A stretch of DNA of 64,000 nucleotides from the NCBI GenBank assembly GCA_030015575.1, contig JASDDO010000014.1, forward strand, positions 165,387,911-165,451,910. Reading direction: 5' to 3'. Of the stretch, positions 1 to 10,506 are shown one piece after another. Each line of letters opens with the position of its first letter. Position 1 is the stretch's first letter. The translations under genes and the position numbers were made by a program. The stretch comes from Agapanthus africanus. Taxonomy: Eukaryota; Streptophyta; Magnoliopsida; Asparagales; Amaryllidaceae. The notes beneath the pieces are model-generated. The model had not been told where the DNA came from and searched no databases. It was given only the letters and a program-made list of their open reading frames with translations.

Positions 1-1028
1 TCAGAAGAAATGGAAGACTATGTAGCAAGTTACCACATGGTCTCCCATTCTTCATTATATGGTGAAGAGGCTCTCTTAGCGTCAAAAAATGACATGGAGG
101 AACTGGGGGCAGAATCGGCGCAAAATTCCCGAGACTGCCAGAAGATGATCCGATTGAGAGACTTTTAAACGAAGGCTTTCAAAAAAGTAAAGACGACCGA
201 GAACGTGGAACAACCATATATGAAAAGGTTAAGCGACAGCATCTGAATAAAGAAGCCGCACTGAGAACGAATTGTAAAGCGCTTCGACCAAACCAAAACA
301 CACCTGCAACAAATAAGAGCAGAATCAAAACTGAGAAGCGGTTCGCCAAAGCCCTCTCAATGGGGATGAAACTGCCACATCTCAAGAAGTACACTCCTGG
401 AGTTCCATACTTCGACGGAGGAGATTAACATCTAAAATACTGCCTATATCATCGCAGGGTCGCCCATCCTATCGAGGAGTGCGGTGCCTTCAAAAAGTGG
501 TGGTAAGGATATGTTGCCCATCGAAAACACTTCAAGAAGAGGAAACGTGAAGCTCACGCTCGTCAACATAAGAACAACGAGACGAACGTGCATGAAAAAA
601 CGACTGGTAACTATCATATGGTTGGTACCAGTTCAGAAGGAGAAAACCCTCCAGTTCTCACGTTCGGGAGCGATTCCGAGAATGAAACGCCCCTCAACCC
701 TCTCTTCGAAGACTCCACCTCGAAAAAAGATGAGGAGAAGAAGAAATGCGAGATTATTCAGCTGCGTAACCGTACGCTACGCTTCGGGCTACGCGTCACA
801 GACATCAAATTTCATGTCATTGACGCCAAGATTTGCTACAACGCCCTACTCGGTAGGCCTTGGTTACACGAGTATAATATCATCCCTTCTACACAATATC
901 AGTGTAGGAGGTATTTCAAGGACGGCTCAGAGTACACCGTCACGGGAGAGATAAATCCGTTCTCCGTAAACGAAGTCTGGAAATACGAAGACGCAAAGTA
1001 CTTTCTACCATACTTTGAGGATACTTAA
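1..1028 (+). pseudogene. Decayed Tat/Ogre-like Ty3/gypsy gag-protease fragment
   Basis: This is a degraded piece of a retrotransposon polyprotein spread over at least two frames with stops. Around 440-505 the translation reads YCLYHRRVAHPIEECGAFKK, a Tyr/His/Cys knuckle-like motif typical of Tat-lineage gag C-termini. From 588 to 1028 one frame stays open for 146 codons and contains FHVIDAKICYNALLGRPWLH followed by IPSTQYQ, the conserved C-terminal part of the Tat/Ogre aspartic protease region. The catalytic D-T/S-G motif is not seen, so the protease is incomplete. The window starts inside the element, so the 5' LTR and PBS lie outside or are lost. A second gag piece follows downstream. Lineage assignment is from motifs and is fairly sure; function is lost. 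Confidence 0.75.
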
Positions 1029-1650
1029 AGGTACCACAGGTCGGAGAGTAAACAAAAATCTATCGCCACTATCTCGATCTTTAGGAGCGATACCGAGGAA
1101 GACGAAGAAATAGTCTACTCGGGGCAACCCAAAAAAAAAGCCCGGAGCATCCACCCCGAACCTGGTCTTTGGCAGCGATTCCGAGAATGAAACTAATGCA
1201 GTATTCTCCATTCTCCCATCAATAAAACTCTTGTCGAAATGGATCAAAGTCTACAAGTTACAATGGCTCCGTCTCGACACTACATGAAACTTGATGCGCT
1301 CAATGCATACAACGTACAAGAACTGCAAACTTTCTACGTACCTCCAAGATGAAGGGGTGAAAAGACAATCCTCTTTTACAAATCCATGGAGACCAAAATA
1401 GAAAAAGAAATTTGGCATGGTGCCGATTTTGCACTCGACATGCTTCAACCCATCGATCTGCAAAGATATTACGTGGAGGGATTGAATACCTCTCGAACAA
1501 ACTGTTGGAAAAGCCCAATTCTACAAAAAAATTTAGGATATTCCCAGGACTCAGTGAAAGAAGCCCAACGGGAAGACAGAAACAATTGGACTCGGATATG
1601 TTCGGTCCAAGAAATGGGAGAAAGTTTATAGTTGCTACGTCATAAAGAAC
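1029..1650 (+). other. Degenerate inter-fragment retrotransposon DNA
   Basis: No long reading frame is kept here. At about 1160-1190 the translation FGSDSENET repeats the same motif seen at 660-690 upstream of the protease. This shows that part of the gag-pro linker is present twice. The remainder looks like decayed gag coding sequence of the same element type. Confidence 0.45.
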
Positions 1651-3288
1651 TTGAGTGAAGAAGAAAATGTCCTTCTAGATAGCCGTGACATCAAATCGGA
1701 GCGAGATCTCGCTTTGAAAACGTTATGTCAATCGCTCGAAGAACAAATCGACAAGCTAATAAAAGAAGCTTGTCAAACGAGCCGAGACAATTATAGCCGT
1801 GAAATAGCCATATATGAAAGAGCCAAGACGCATCGTCTCAGTCAGCAATCTGCAGAGAAAGTAGACCGTAACGCTCTTAATCCCCAGCCCGCTATGTGTT
1901 CTCGCAAAAGGGGAAAATCCCGAAATGGAGGTAAGAATATGGTAAAGAATGCAAGCAACATTCGAAAACAACAAAGCAGGTCCAAGACATCGTTCAATCA
2001 AGAAAAGCTCGATTGGAGCCCGTCCTTTATAAAGAAGAGGGGTCGGGAATACTCTTTCCCTCAAAACAAGATAGGGAAAATATTCAACCTTGTCATGAAG
2101 CACCAAATAATGACGCTTCCAAAGTCCCGGCACCCCAAACAAATAAACAAGGTCAATCATTCGGATTATTTCTCCTATCACCGAGCAATAGGTCACCCCC
2201 TTGAAGACTGCTTCACCTTCAAAGATTGGGTGGAAGACCAGTATCAATAAGGCAGATTCTCTTTATCTGACAGCTGGAAGATAAGCTCGCCGCGAAAACA
2301 CGAGCCAAAAAAGACCTACACCGTCATGTTAAGACCGGCTCAACTGCAAAAAGGGAAGCGTACTCGTCCCTGCTATATGATAACACTCTCAAAAGAGAGA
2401 GGGTATGAGAGTATGCGTGATCTCTTCAGGTGCTTTGCTATTGAAGATGAGAACGAGGTGATCTCAGAGTTTCCACCAGCGCCAAAAGAGCTGGAGGATG
2501 GGATACACACCACGGCGGACAACTTAAGAAAAATTGACTTAGGGACAGAAAATGATCCGAGGCCGACGTTCGTCAGTGAGCTACTATCTGAAAAATAGGT
2601 AGCCACTTTAAAAGACGTGCTCATGCAGTATAAATACTGCTTTGCATGGAACTATTCTGAAATGCCAGGTCTAGATCCAAAAATAGCGGTGCATAAATTG
2701 GCCATATCGCCGGGCATAAAGCCAATCAAACAGGCACCAAGAAAGATGCGGTTTGAATTTGAGATGAGTATCAACGCTGAAGTCAAGAAACTAATCGACT
2801 CCAGCTTCATCTAAGAGGTTCGATATCCTGACTGGATCGCTAACATCGTTCTAGTGATGAAGAAAAATAGGACGGTTCGCATCTGCGTGGACTTTCGGGA
2901 CCTCAACAAAGTTTTCCTGACTGACAACTTCCCAGTGCCCGTCACCGAGCTGATGATTGATAACACGTCCGCTCATGAAGTCTTCTCCTTCATGGATGGA
3001 TCCTTAGGATACAATCAAATAAAAATGGATCCTGAAGACCAGAAGCATACCACCTTCCGGACCCCATTGGACATATTCTGCTATAAGATGATGCCTTTCG
3101 GTTTGAAAAACGCCGGTGCTACCTACCAGAAGGCCATGACAAAGATTTTCGATGACCTCATACACGAGATTGTCGAATGCTACATCGACGACCTTATGGT
3201 GAAGAGCAAATCTTACGAGGAATATTGAGAACATTTAAAAATAGTGTTCCAACGTCTTCGGAAGTATAATATGAAAATGAACCCTCTA
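1651..3288 (+). pseudogene. Decayed Tat/Ogre-like gag to reverse transcriptase
   Basis: One frame runs from 1651 to beyond 3228 with in-frame stops at 2248, 2596, 2812 and 3226. Order along the frame: a charged gag segment; a knuckle-like motif (SYHRAIGHPLEDCFTFKDW, about 2160-2225); the RT entry segment with PRPTFVS and FAWNYSEMPGLDP; then RT blocks VDFRDLNK, FMDGSLGYNQIKM, MMPFGLKNAGATYQ and the catalytic YIDDLMVKS. The YIDD box is intact although the gene is dead. Only about 75 bp separate the gag end from the RT entry segment, so the protease is missing here. The sequence stops being RT-like near 3288, and RNase H and integrase are absent. It is a truncated pseudogene of a Tat-lineage Ty3/gypsy element. 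Confidence 0.85.
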
Positions 3289-3320
3289 AACTGGCCATAT
3301 CGCTGGAGCTGATGATTGAT

Positions 3321-3480
3321 AACTCTGAAATGAGTGCATAAACTAGAAACTCCGATATGAGTGAATAAACTAGAAGCTCTGAAATGAGTACATAAACTAG
3401 AAATTCCGAAATGAGTGAATAAACTAGAGACTCCGAAATGAGTGAATAAATTATAAACTCTGAAATGAGTACATTAAACT
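3321..3480 (+). repeat. 27-bp tandem repeat, about 6 copies
   Basis: The unit reads roughly GAAATGAGTGAATAAACTAG plus AAACTCC, repeated about six times with a few substitutions. It starts directly where the RT homology ends and ends just before the sequence CGCGCCGGATC. Such minisatellites commonly sit in the pol-to-3'-LTR spacer of Tat-type elements. Confidence 0.8.
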
Positions 3481-3611
3481 ATTTCGCGCCGGATCAAGAC
3501 ATCAAGAAACAGAAAGGTGCATGCGAATACAAAAATATATTTATTTTTTATTCATGAATCAAAGTGTTTGTAAGATACAATTTATAAAGAAAAAAGATAC
3601 AATTGTGATCT

Positions 3612-4139
3612 CTAAGAGGATGGGGTTTTTAGTAAAACGGTGACCCGCTCATTCTCCTGTCGGAGCTCATTCTCGCGTTCCACTATTGCAGCCAGCAGCG
3701 CTTCAATTTGAACTCGTTGTTGCAAGCAAGAAGTAAACTTCTCAGAAATCTCCTGTTTAGTAACTTCATATCCCCGCATTCCTCGCTCTGTAAAATCAAG
3801 GTCCTGCTTCAGCACCATTCCTTTGAAAATGCACCATTGAAGGTTTTCAAAGATGACCTGGAACCGCGCAACATTAGCTTCTACCAGAGCACGCAATTGT
3901 CTTGACTCTTTAAAAGCCATTTCATACTCCTTCTGCTTCAGGACCAGCTTTTGCTTGTAGTATTGAATGAGAGCAGCACATTTTTCGATTCGTGCGGTCA
4001 ATTGAGCCTTTGAGGATAAGGCCTCAGGCGTGAGATGCTTGCTCTTTATCTCATGGAGGCAAGCCTCGATTTGCTTACAATAATCAACCCAGATGCTGAC
4101 GAAGTCTTCGTTATGGAAAGTCACAAGAGTCGCCAGCAT
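3612..4139 (-). pseudogene. Coiled-coil ORF, probable C-terminal part of antisense PMD-type gene
   Basis: This is a 175-codon open frame on the minus strand. The product is rich in Glu, Lys, Gln and Leu with heptad-like spacing, for example EKCAALIQYYKQKLVLKQKE and RENELRQENERVTVLL, so a coiled coil is likely. No catalytic motif is seen. It lies downstream, in the same direction, of a plant-mobile-domain fragment at 5920-6957. Extra antisense ORFs between pol and the 3' LTR are known in Tat-lineage gypsy elements, and their products often end in coiled coils. I infer that this is the last exon or C-terminal remnant of such a gene. It could instead be an independent host gene fragment. Confidence 0.5.
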
Positions 4140-4571
4140 AGGGTTGACTTCGTCAGCAAGTCCCTAGTAGAAGTGAGAGCCTCGACATTAAGGTCTTCAA
4201 TAAATTCGCTCAGCATACGCCTTCTATTTTTCGCACTTCTGGAAAATTGACGTTTAGTGAAGGGTCCTGCGGGCATAGCTATACGGGATTCAACGGGAAT
4301 TGAAACCAGCGGAGATGCTATAGATAAAGATGGGTCAGATCACTGTTTAAATAAAAAAATTAATAAGATCTAACCTACCAATAGTTGGAAGCGGCAAATC
4401 TTGGAGCATAGAGGGCTCAGCCATTTCCTCGTTTTCACCTTCGAACCGTAAGACTGTAGTTGGTACAGGAAAATTCTTATTAGGGAAGGATTACTTATAG
4501 AAAGTTGAGATCAGAAATCTAACCAACGCCAGAAGGAGGGACATGTCCCAATTGGAGGGCAAAGTGCAAAG

Positions 4572-5812
4572 TTAACACTTCGCACAGATGGTTGAAAAGC
4601 ACTCCTGTAAGATTGCAATAATATACGTCAAGCAATTAATATAAGGAGTAATATCAATGCTGAAGGAAGAAAAAAGAAAATTGAAGGAAAAATTACCTTC
4701 CGACGCTAAGCATGAGAAGGCTCGGGAAATTGCAAAGGAGATAGGTAGATCGATAACGGTCATGGTGCTAGCTGACGGGGGTTCTTCAATCAGTAGATTG
4801 TCAGGGTTAGCCGTGCCTATACCAGAAATAAAGAAAACGTTAGCAAATATGTACAACAGAAATAAGAATTTGAAAGTAATAGCATGGAAGGTACCTGCGG
4901 ATTTCATGAGAACCGACGATGGGGGAACCATGATTGTATCTGGAGCATCACTAGTCGTGACAGCTTCTTCGACTTCCACGACCACAGAGGAAATGGATTC
5001 AAAATTTGCGCCCTCATCTCCCAAATTTATAAGGGCTGTCACTATGCTAGCATTACCTGTAGATACAGGAGATCCACCGGGAGGAGTGGCAGTTGGAGCA
5101 ATATTAAACTCAAGATGAAGGCCCTCCGTCCCAGAATCTCCGGATGCCGCAACCTCATCTGCAGCCCCAGTGTTTGAACTTGTCCCTGCTATATCATTAA
5201 AAAGAGGAATGTTAAAATTCGGATAAGTTGCTACTTAAGGAAACCTGGAAAATAGGTGAAATCCTACCAAGTTTTATCGAAACATTAGGCCCTGCTTTCC
5301 CTAGAACCAAACGTTTCGCCTCCTCGCGAACCGCACGTACGATGTGCCTATAGGCGATCGACATGGCAGGGGGATGCCCTCCGTTAAAGCGCTAGGGGTT
5401 CGCATTTCACTTGAGCCAGCATTAGTGGCTAGGCTGACCCGATACTCCCTTTCTACATGCCTCCGATGTTTCTCCTCGGCTTTGGCTTTATGAAGCGATC
5501 TCTCCAGAACAACCGACAGAGGAAGATCCTCATTTGAATCAGACCAGGAACTGCTACAACATCCGTCATCAACTGCTTTAACGACGCTTCCCGTAGTAAC
5601 GCATAGGTGGCCCGAGCAATAGTCGGCAGCTCTGTAGATTCTGTAGGGATCGTAGAATGAGGAATATCCTCTATGCAAACACCCAAAAATGGCACCTCGC
5701 TCGAAATAACGCTAGTTACAGAGGTTCCTACAATGAAAAGAAAGGAGTCAAGGTGTAGGCAAAATGAGCTAAATGTTCTAAAACGCATAAAATAAATCAT
5801 ACTAAGGCCCAT
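4572..5812 (-). pseudogene. Degenerate middle part of antisense PMD-type gene
   Basis: Several short minus-strand frames are open here: 5453-5812 (119 codons), 5301-5678 and 4572-5042. The stretch with SEVPFLGVCIEDIPHSTIP and KPKPRRNIGGM is low-complexity and charged, and resembles a linker. Frames overlap and shift, consistent with decay. I see no known domain. It is grouped with the neighbouring fragments only because of shared strand and order. Confidence 0.35.
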
Positions 5813-5919
5813 GGAAGCACGAATCCTCTCCTCTTCCTTGTATGTTTTAATGGATGCCCAAAGAGCCCCTTCAATGGAGATTCCTATTAAAAAGTTGTTA
5901 AATAAAACTCAATAACATT

Positions 5920-6957
5920 TTACTCTAAGATATACAAAGAGTATAGATGATGTGTACCCAACGCTGCAAGGGCAACAAGCGCTGCTTGCTCACGGGTGAA
6001 TCGTTCAGAAGCTTCAAAAGTGGCCTGGAGATCAATCGCCGATAGAAGCTTCAAGACGAAAAAAATCGTCATTGGTCTCGTATTCTGATAGTCCTTCAAA
6101 TAGGGAGCATGGGGCTCTTGACCAAAGACAATATCGGCCCAAAACATGGATTTCTTCTTGTTCTGCGAACCAAGAGCAACTCCCGATGATAAGAGCTTTC
6201 TCTTTGTTGGCATCTTGGGGCAGCGTGTTCCGATGTCCGAGCCAATGTCTGACTTGGGAAACGCTGCAGACATCACATCGGGTTATGGTTTAGCCATCGA
6301 CACCATCGGAAAAACATGCGGAGCTACTACCGCATCACCTTCTCTCAAGGAAGGACGGATGACTGCGCCTCGTTTCCGCGGGACAGCAGGGTTGCTAGCC
6401 GGAACGGAATCCTTATGATCAAGGTGTATCCGCCTCTCTTCTTTGATAATAGCGCCCGTCACGTGTTGATACCAGGCTATATAGTCGTTTAAAGCTCTCG
6501 GAATATGACTCGGTTCAGCCATCAGAAAGTGAGACCTCATGTTCAATCGCATAAAATAGTGGATCGCATTGCGAACGGTTTCCTCTGAAGCAACCGGATT
6601 GACAAGAAACACCTCAAGAGGAACTCCCTGGTCATAGCCTAATTGTTAAGAAAAATGATGTGGGTTATACCTCATGACCAGTACTGAGGCATTTTTCCTG
6701 AACACCAAGAATCCCGGCCTAATAGAGTACAGATGTACAATTTCCCTAGCCTTTAAACCAGAAACCCCATCTTTGAACATGTCATGAAACGGCTGGAGCA
6801 CTTTTGAAGATTCTTTGCCAATAGTCAAGACCCTATCAACAAAAGTCATGCTATTCCCAACAATGCACTGATGCAAAAGCAACCATCGAGCTGCCCGTTG
6901 TGTTGGATCGGAAGAGAAAGCATCGATCAGCCGCATGACCCGGAGGATGAAGCTAAA
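5920..6957 (-). pseudogene. Plant mobile domain (PMD/aminotransferase-like) pseudogene fragment, antisense to the retroelement
   Basis: One minus-strand frame runs from about 6957 to 5920 with only two stops (6646-6648 and 6283-6285). The translation includes RPGFLVFR, then RYNPHHF, then across the first stop QLGYDQGVP, followed by ALNDYIAWYQHVTG. The pattern Y-x-PHR-x-x-QFG-x-DQ-x-VP followed by a WW-like segment is what I know from plant-mobile-domain proteins (PF10536-type) carried by transposons and by the MAIN/MAIL family. It lies opposite in direction to the gag-RT remnant, as expected for antisense extra ORFs of Tat-lineage elements. Exon boundaries are unclear and the upstream half of the domain is not visible. 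Domain identity is probable, not certain. Confidence 0.55.
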
Positions 6958-8560
6958 ACCTTAGCTGGGTTTCCTTCGAGGTGGATCATCTTCGGCAAGA
7001 AAGGCCGACTCCCAAGCTCGTTCCCAATGATCTAGGAGCGAAGGAAATAGAAAGAAGACGAAGGACGTGACTACAAATGTTGTAATCACAAATATAGTAG
7101 TTAACTCCTTCTAATTAGTTTCTAGTTTAGTATTTGGATTCGATTCTAGATTGTAGTAGTTCGTGCTCAAGTTTCGAAAATTTTCGTTTTGTATTCCACA
7201 TAACCGCTAGTTTTCGGCATGAGCATGAGCGTGCGCGCATGCTGGTAAACCTCTAAGCTAATGATATTTATTTGCAATATTTCACAAAGTAAATGGTATC
7301 ATTGTTAAAGACATCATGGTTTTTTAACGAAGTATAGAATAAAGTTGATCAGATTGATCTTGGTTGGCCAATTTCAATTTAAGAAAATGAAAAATATAAA
7401 ACTGGACTAGGCAACTACAGATTCATCATCCATACATCTATTTTTTTGTAAGGAAAAAGTAGGAAACTCCTTATTCAAATAATATATTAAATCAAAGAAT
7501 AATTACACGCGCTCACACACTGTTGGATGTTATTCATCCCATTCACAATGCTAAGGAAAGTAATATTTTGCTTTTTTAATGAGATCTAAAGTACGCTAAC
7601 AATATGTTCGTGTTGTTAAATTTGAAGTTAAAAGGCAGTAGAAAAAAATTATGGACTTTGCAATTGTAGATTTAAACTTTTGCACCTCATTTTCAATACT
7701 AAAGAAAATATTAATTTAGTGGACAATGAATTGAAACACCCAACATTTTATATATTCGGAATTCATAATAATTCCTATCAAATTTAGTCGAAAAATTAAT
7801 GGAGAGGATGGCTTATGGAATCCGACCATCCATAGGTTGTTGAAAAACTAACATTTTATATGCAAAAATTTAAAGGCAATTCGTATATACGTCATCCCAA
7901 AAATTTAGTTAACTTTATAGATGGCTATCTAAATATAATGATTTCATATATATCTCCAAAACCTTGTCACTTTTGAAACACCGCCATGTTTCTAGTTACT
8001 TATAGTCAATGTAACTTAATAACATGACGGAACTGATTAATGAAGGCTAGTTAAATTTCTTAGATATGTGACGAATCTTTTGCCTAAACTAGAAGGCATC
8101 ATAATGTACATCAAATTCTTTTATGGGGAAATAAACTCTTACCATTGAAAAGACAAAAACGTATTTATCATTGTCTTTATCATTATAACGAGAAAAGAAA
8201 GGATTCATATGTCTTTTTCTATTTTTTACCTGATTGAAAATTTAAAAAATGAGATAATTTCCTCAAGCTCTCAAAGATTTCACCCTTCTCTCTCTCACTC
8301 TCCACCCTTTTCTCCCTTTTTTAAAGTAAAAAAATATCAATAAAAACCATGAAAGTTACACAAAACCCCTTGACCATTACAGTTTATTTGCCAACTAAAG
8401 TTACTTAATATGATCACCAATCTTTTTGTATTTTAAATCTTACATTGCATAGTTATCTATATAAAGGTCTAAAGATAATTTAGCTCAAAATATTTGTGAA
8501 TGCTCGTAGATTATGATACGCCAATATACCATGTTAAAACAAATTGTTGGGAATATATGA
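6958..8560. other. AT-rich stretch without recognisable features
   Basis: No sustained reading frame, RNA gene, or paired repeat was seen on either strand. The composition is AT-rich with runs such as ATATATAAAT. It may include the lost 3' part of the upstream retroelement, but no LTR edge is recognisable. Confidence 0.5.
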
Positions 8561-8566
8561 TTTATT
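8561..8566 (-). terminator. Poly(A) signal for the small secreted-peptide gene
   Basis: The plus strand reads TTTATT, giving AATAAA on the minus strand about 95 bp after the stop codon of the 8661-8936 gene, in an AT-rich setting typical of plant 3' UTRs. Context supports it, but AATAAA is common by chance here. Confidence 0.4.
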
Positions 8567-8660
8567 ATAAATTTCAAATATTTAAAATTTAAGTTTACAA
8601 TATGCATCTATTGTAATCCATTGGACATTAATATATAAATACCCAACCATGATCTAAAAG

Positions 8661-8936
8661 TTAATTTGTAATGTTGGGATACACACCCAAACATTCCATC
8701 GGCGTATGTTTAAAGCAATAAAAAGGGTGACAAGCACAACATGCAGCTCCTGGCCATGAATAACTCTTTTGTGAAATCAGATCGCTTTCCATGTTATTAT
8801 CGATGTCGTTGACGGGTGCTAAGGCCATTTCATCGTATGTCATTGCGATTCTTGCCTCAACAAGCCCCTGAAAGAACATAGATGGAAGCAACAATACAAG
8901 AATAGCAAGACCTATTGCATAGTTTAAGACTTCCAT
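8661..8936 (-). CDS. Putative secreted Cys-rich small protein
   Basis: This is an intact 91-residue frame. Residues 1-28 look like a signal peptide: a short polar start, a hydrophobic core AIGLAILVLLLPSMFF, and a likely cleavage after LVEA. The mature part is acidic in the middle (about residues 35-52) and ends in a compact Cys cluster, CCACHPFYCFKHTPMEC, with Cys at 66, 67, 69, 74 and 82. I do not recognise the family, and the Cys spacing does not match defensins, thionins, RALF or nsLTPs as I know them. A TATAAA lies 54 bp upstream of the start and AATAAA about 95 bp downstream, so it looks like a complete single-exon gene. It is the only good host-gene candidate in the window. Whether it is expressed, or is a pseudogene copy, cannot be told. 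Confidence 0.5.
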   Translation of the reverse strand: MEVLNYAIGLAILVLLLPSMFFQGLVEARIAMTYDEMALAPVNDIDNNMESDLISQKSYSWPGAACCACHPFYCFKHTPMECLGVYPNITN

Positions 8937-8989
8937 TATCTTTGATCTTCTTAGACTTTGAGATAATCTAACCTTCTTTACTCTTACAA

Positions 8990-8995
8990 TTTATA
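8990..8995 (-). promoter_or_regulatory. TATA box upstream of the small Cys-rich gene
   Basis: The minus strand reads GTATAAATTG. TATAAA lies 54 bp upstream of the ATG at 8936, which would leave a leader of about 20-30 nt after a usual transcription start. Confidence 0.45.
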
Positions 8996-9213
8996 CCCAT
9001 TACAGAGCACCTTATGGATTTAATGCTATTGAATAATTTGTAAATAAATTAGCCAAAATCTTCTTACTTTAATGGCAAATTGATAACCTTCTTTATTAAC
9101 CTTAAGAGTTACCAATAAACTCCTCAAACTTACTACACCATGAAATAAATCCTTCCGATCTCATTTAGCAATCCTTCATGAGTAAAATTATCGCCCATTT
9201 AATTATAACTATT

Positions 9214-9336
9214 GCCAAAGTGTCTTTGCTCGAGCGGCAATGATACTCTCCCACTTGATGAGAAGTCTTGAATTCGAAACCCCCAAAACTTAGGAGTTGT
9301 TGCAAAAAAGTAAAATAATAATAATTATTATTTCTA
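9214..9336 (+). mobile_element. tRNA-derived SINE-like sequence
   Basis: The stretch contains a box-A-like segment (TTTGCTCGAGCGGCAATG) and, about 30 bp on, a box-B-like segment (CTTGAATTCGAAACCCCC), the arrangement of an internal Pol III promoter as in plant SINEs. The body is followed by an A/T-rich tail (AAAAAAGTAAAATAATAATA). It is about 120 bp long. Target duplications were not resolved, so the ends are approximate. Confidence 0.5.
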
Positions 9337-10028
9337 TGTTCGTGTGTCATGCAAAGAAAGGGTTAAATTGAGATGCGGTTTCTGTAGCAGCATGACTGTG
9401 ACCAATAGTGTATTGCAAGAGGACATGTTCCTTGTTTTAAGTTGGGACGGGTTCCACCCCAAGGGCTGGTTAGCATGACCTTATCAATGGGGGTAACAAT
9501 AGAAATGTAACTATCACATAACTTTCTCTTCATATAACTGTACTGTATATAATGCATTTTATGTCATGTGCCATATTTTTGAAACAACAGATAATCTCAT
9601 ATATATGACACATGTACAATTAAGAACAATAATTTATTAGAACCAAATGATTTTTATTGAATGAATATATTATAACCGAAATATATTTCCATAATCTGCA
9701 TAGGTTAATATTAAAGTACAAAAACAAAAGGGGTGAGATATTATTTTTGTAATTTCTAGGAGTGTATATAATGATGCAACAATATTATCTAAATTATATA
9801 GAAAAAGATAGGACTTTTCAATATAACGAAACTAAAACATAAGGTACTAAATGAATCTATACATAAAAAAGTATAAGAAATTTAAGATACAAGAAATAAT
9901 AGAAATCCATCATTATTGAAGAAGAATTACAAATCTACACAAAAAATTTAAAAAGATCAATTAGAAAATTAAAACTAACTTTTTTATATTATCTTTAATA
10001 TTGAAGTCATAGTTGATTGAAAACAATA
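9337..10028. other. AT-rich flank of the CACTA element
   Basis: Nothing recognisable was found apart from a G/C-richer patch at 9420-9480. The last three bases (ATA) form one side of the presumed 3-bp target site of the adjoining CACTA element. Confidence 0.4.
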
Positions 10029-10283
10029 CACTACTACAATAATCGTTTTCCCCTACGGATATCCGTAAGGACATAAAATTCTTCCGTAGATCCAAAGACC
10101 GCAGGTGCAAGTTTTCGTTCTGAACATACCCCTACGGAATAATAATTTCCTCTACGCCTTACTCCGTAAGGTTATAATCTTTATTTAATTTATCTGTTTA
10201 TAAAAAAAAATACTTGCCCCTACGGATTTATCCGTAGGGCCTGATAAATGCCCCTACATATTTATCCGTAGGGGCAAGTTTTA
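10029..10283 (-). repeat. CACTA1 3' terminal and subterminal repeats
   Basis: The terminal inverted repeat CACTACTACAAT is followed by four or five copies of a palindromic word of the type CCCCTACGGAT-n-ATCCGTAGGGG (about 10050, 10131, 10217, 10250). In CACTA elements such subterminal arrays are the binding sites of the TNPA-like protein. Confidence 0.85.
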
Positions 10284-10292
10284 CCCCTGCGC

Positions 10293-10295
<3 letters not shown>

Positions 10296-10332
<37 letters not shown>
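10296..10332. repeat. (TA)n microsatellite
   Basis: An uninterrupted TA dinucleotide run of about 18 units lies just inside the 3' subterminal array of CACTA1. Confidence 0.95.
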
Positions 10333-10337
<5 letters not shown>

Positions 10338-10506
10338 ATATTCATAATCAACCTCTCACGCATAATATATAAAAGAAATAAACAAATAGAATACGAAATC
10401 AATCTAAAATTATCGTGAACATACAAACAAACACTAATATCATCCAAAATATATACAATATGTATTAGATAAGTACGTACATCCTAAAAATATAAATAAA
10501 GCTACC

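Noticed and set aside
10262..10447. 61-codon frame with a YIYIYI tail
   Set aside because: Produced by the (TA)n microsatellite within CACTA1.
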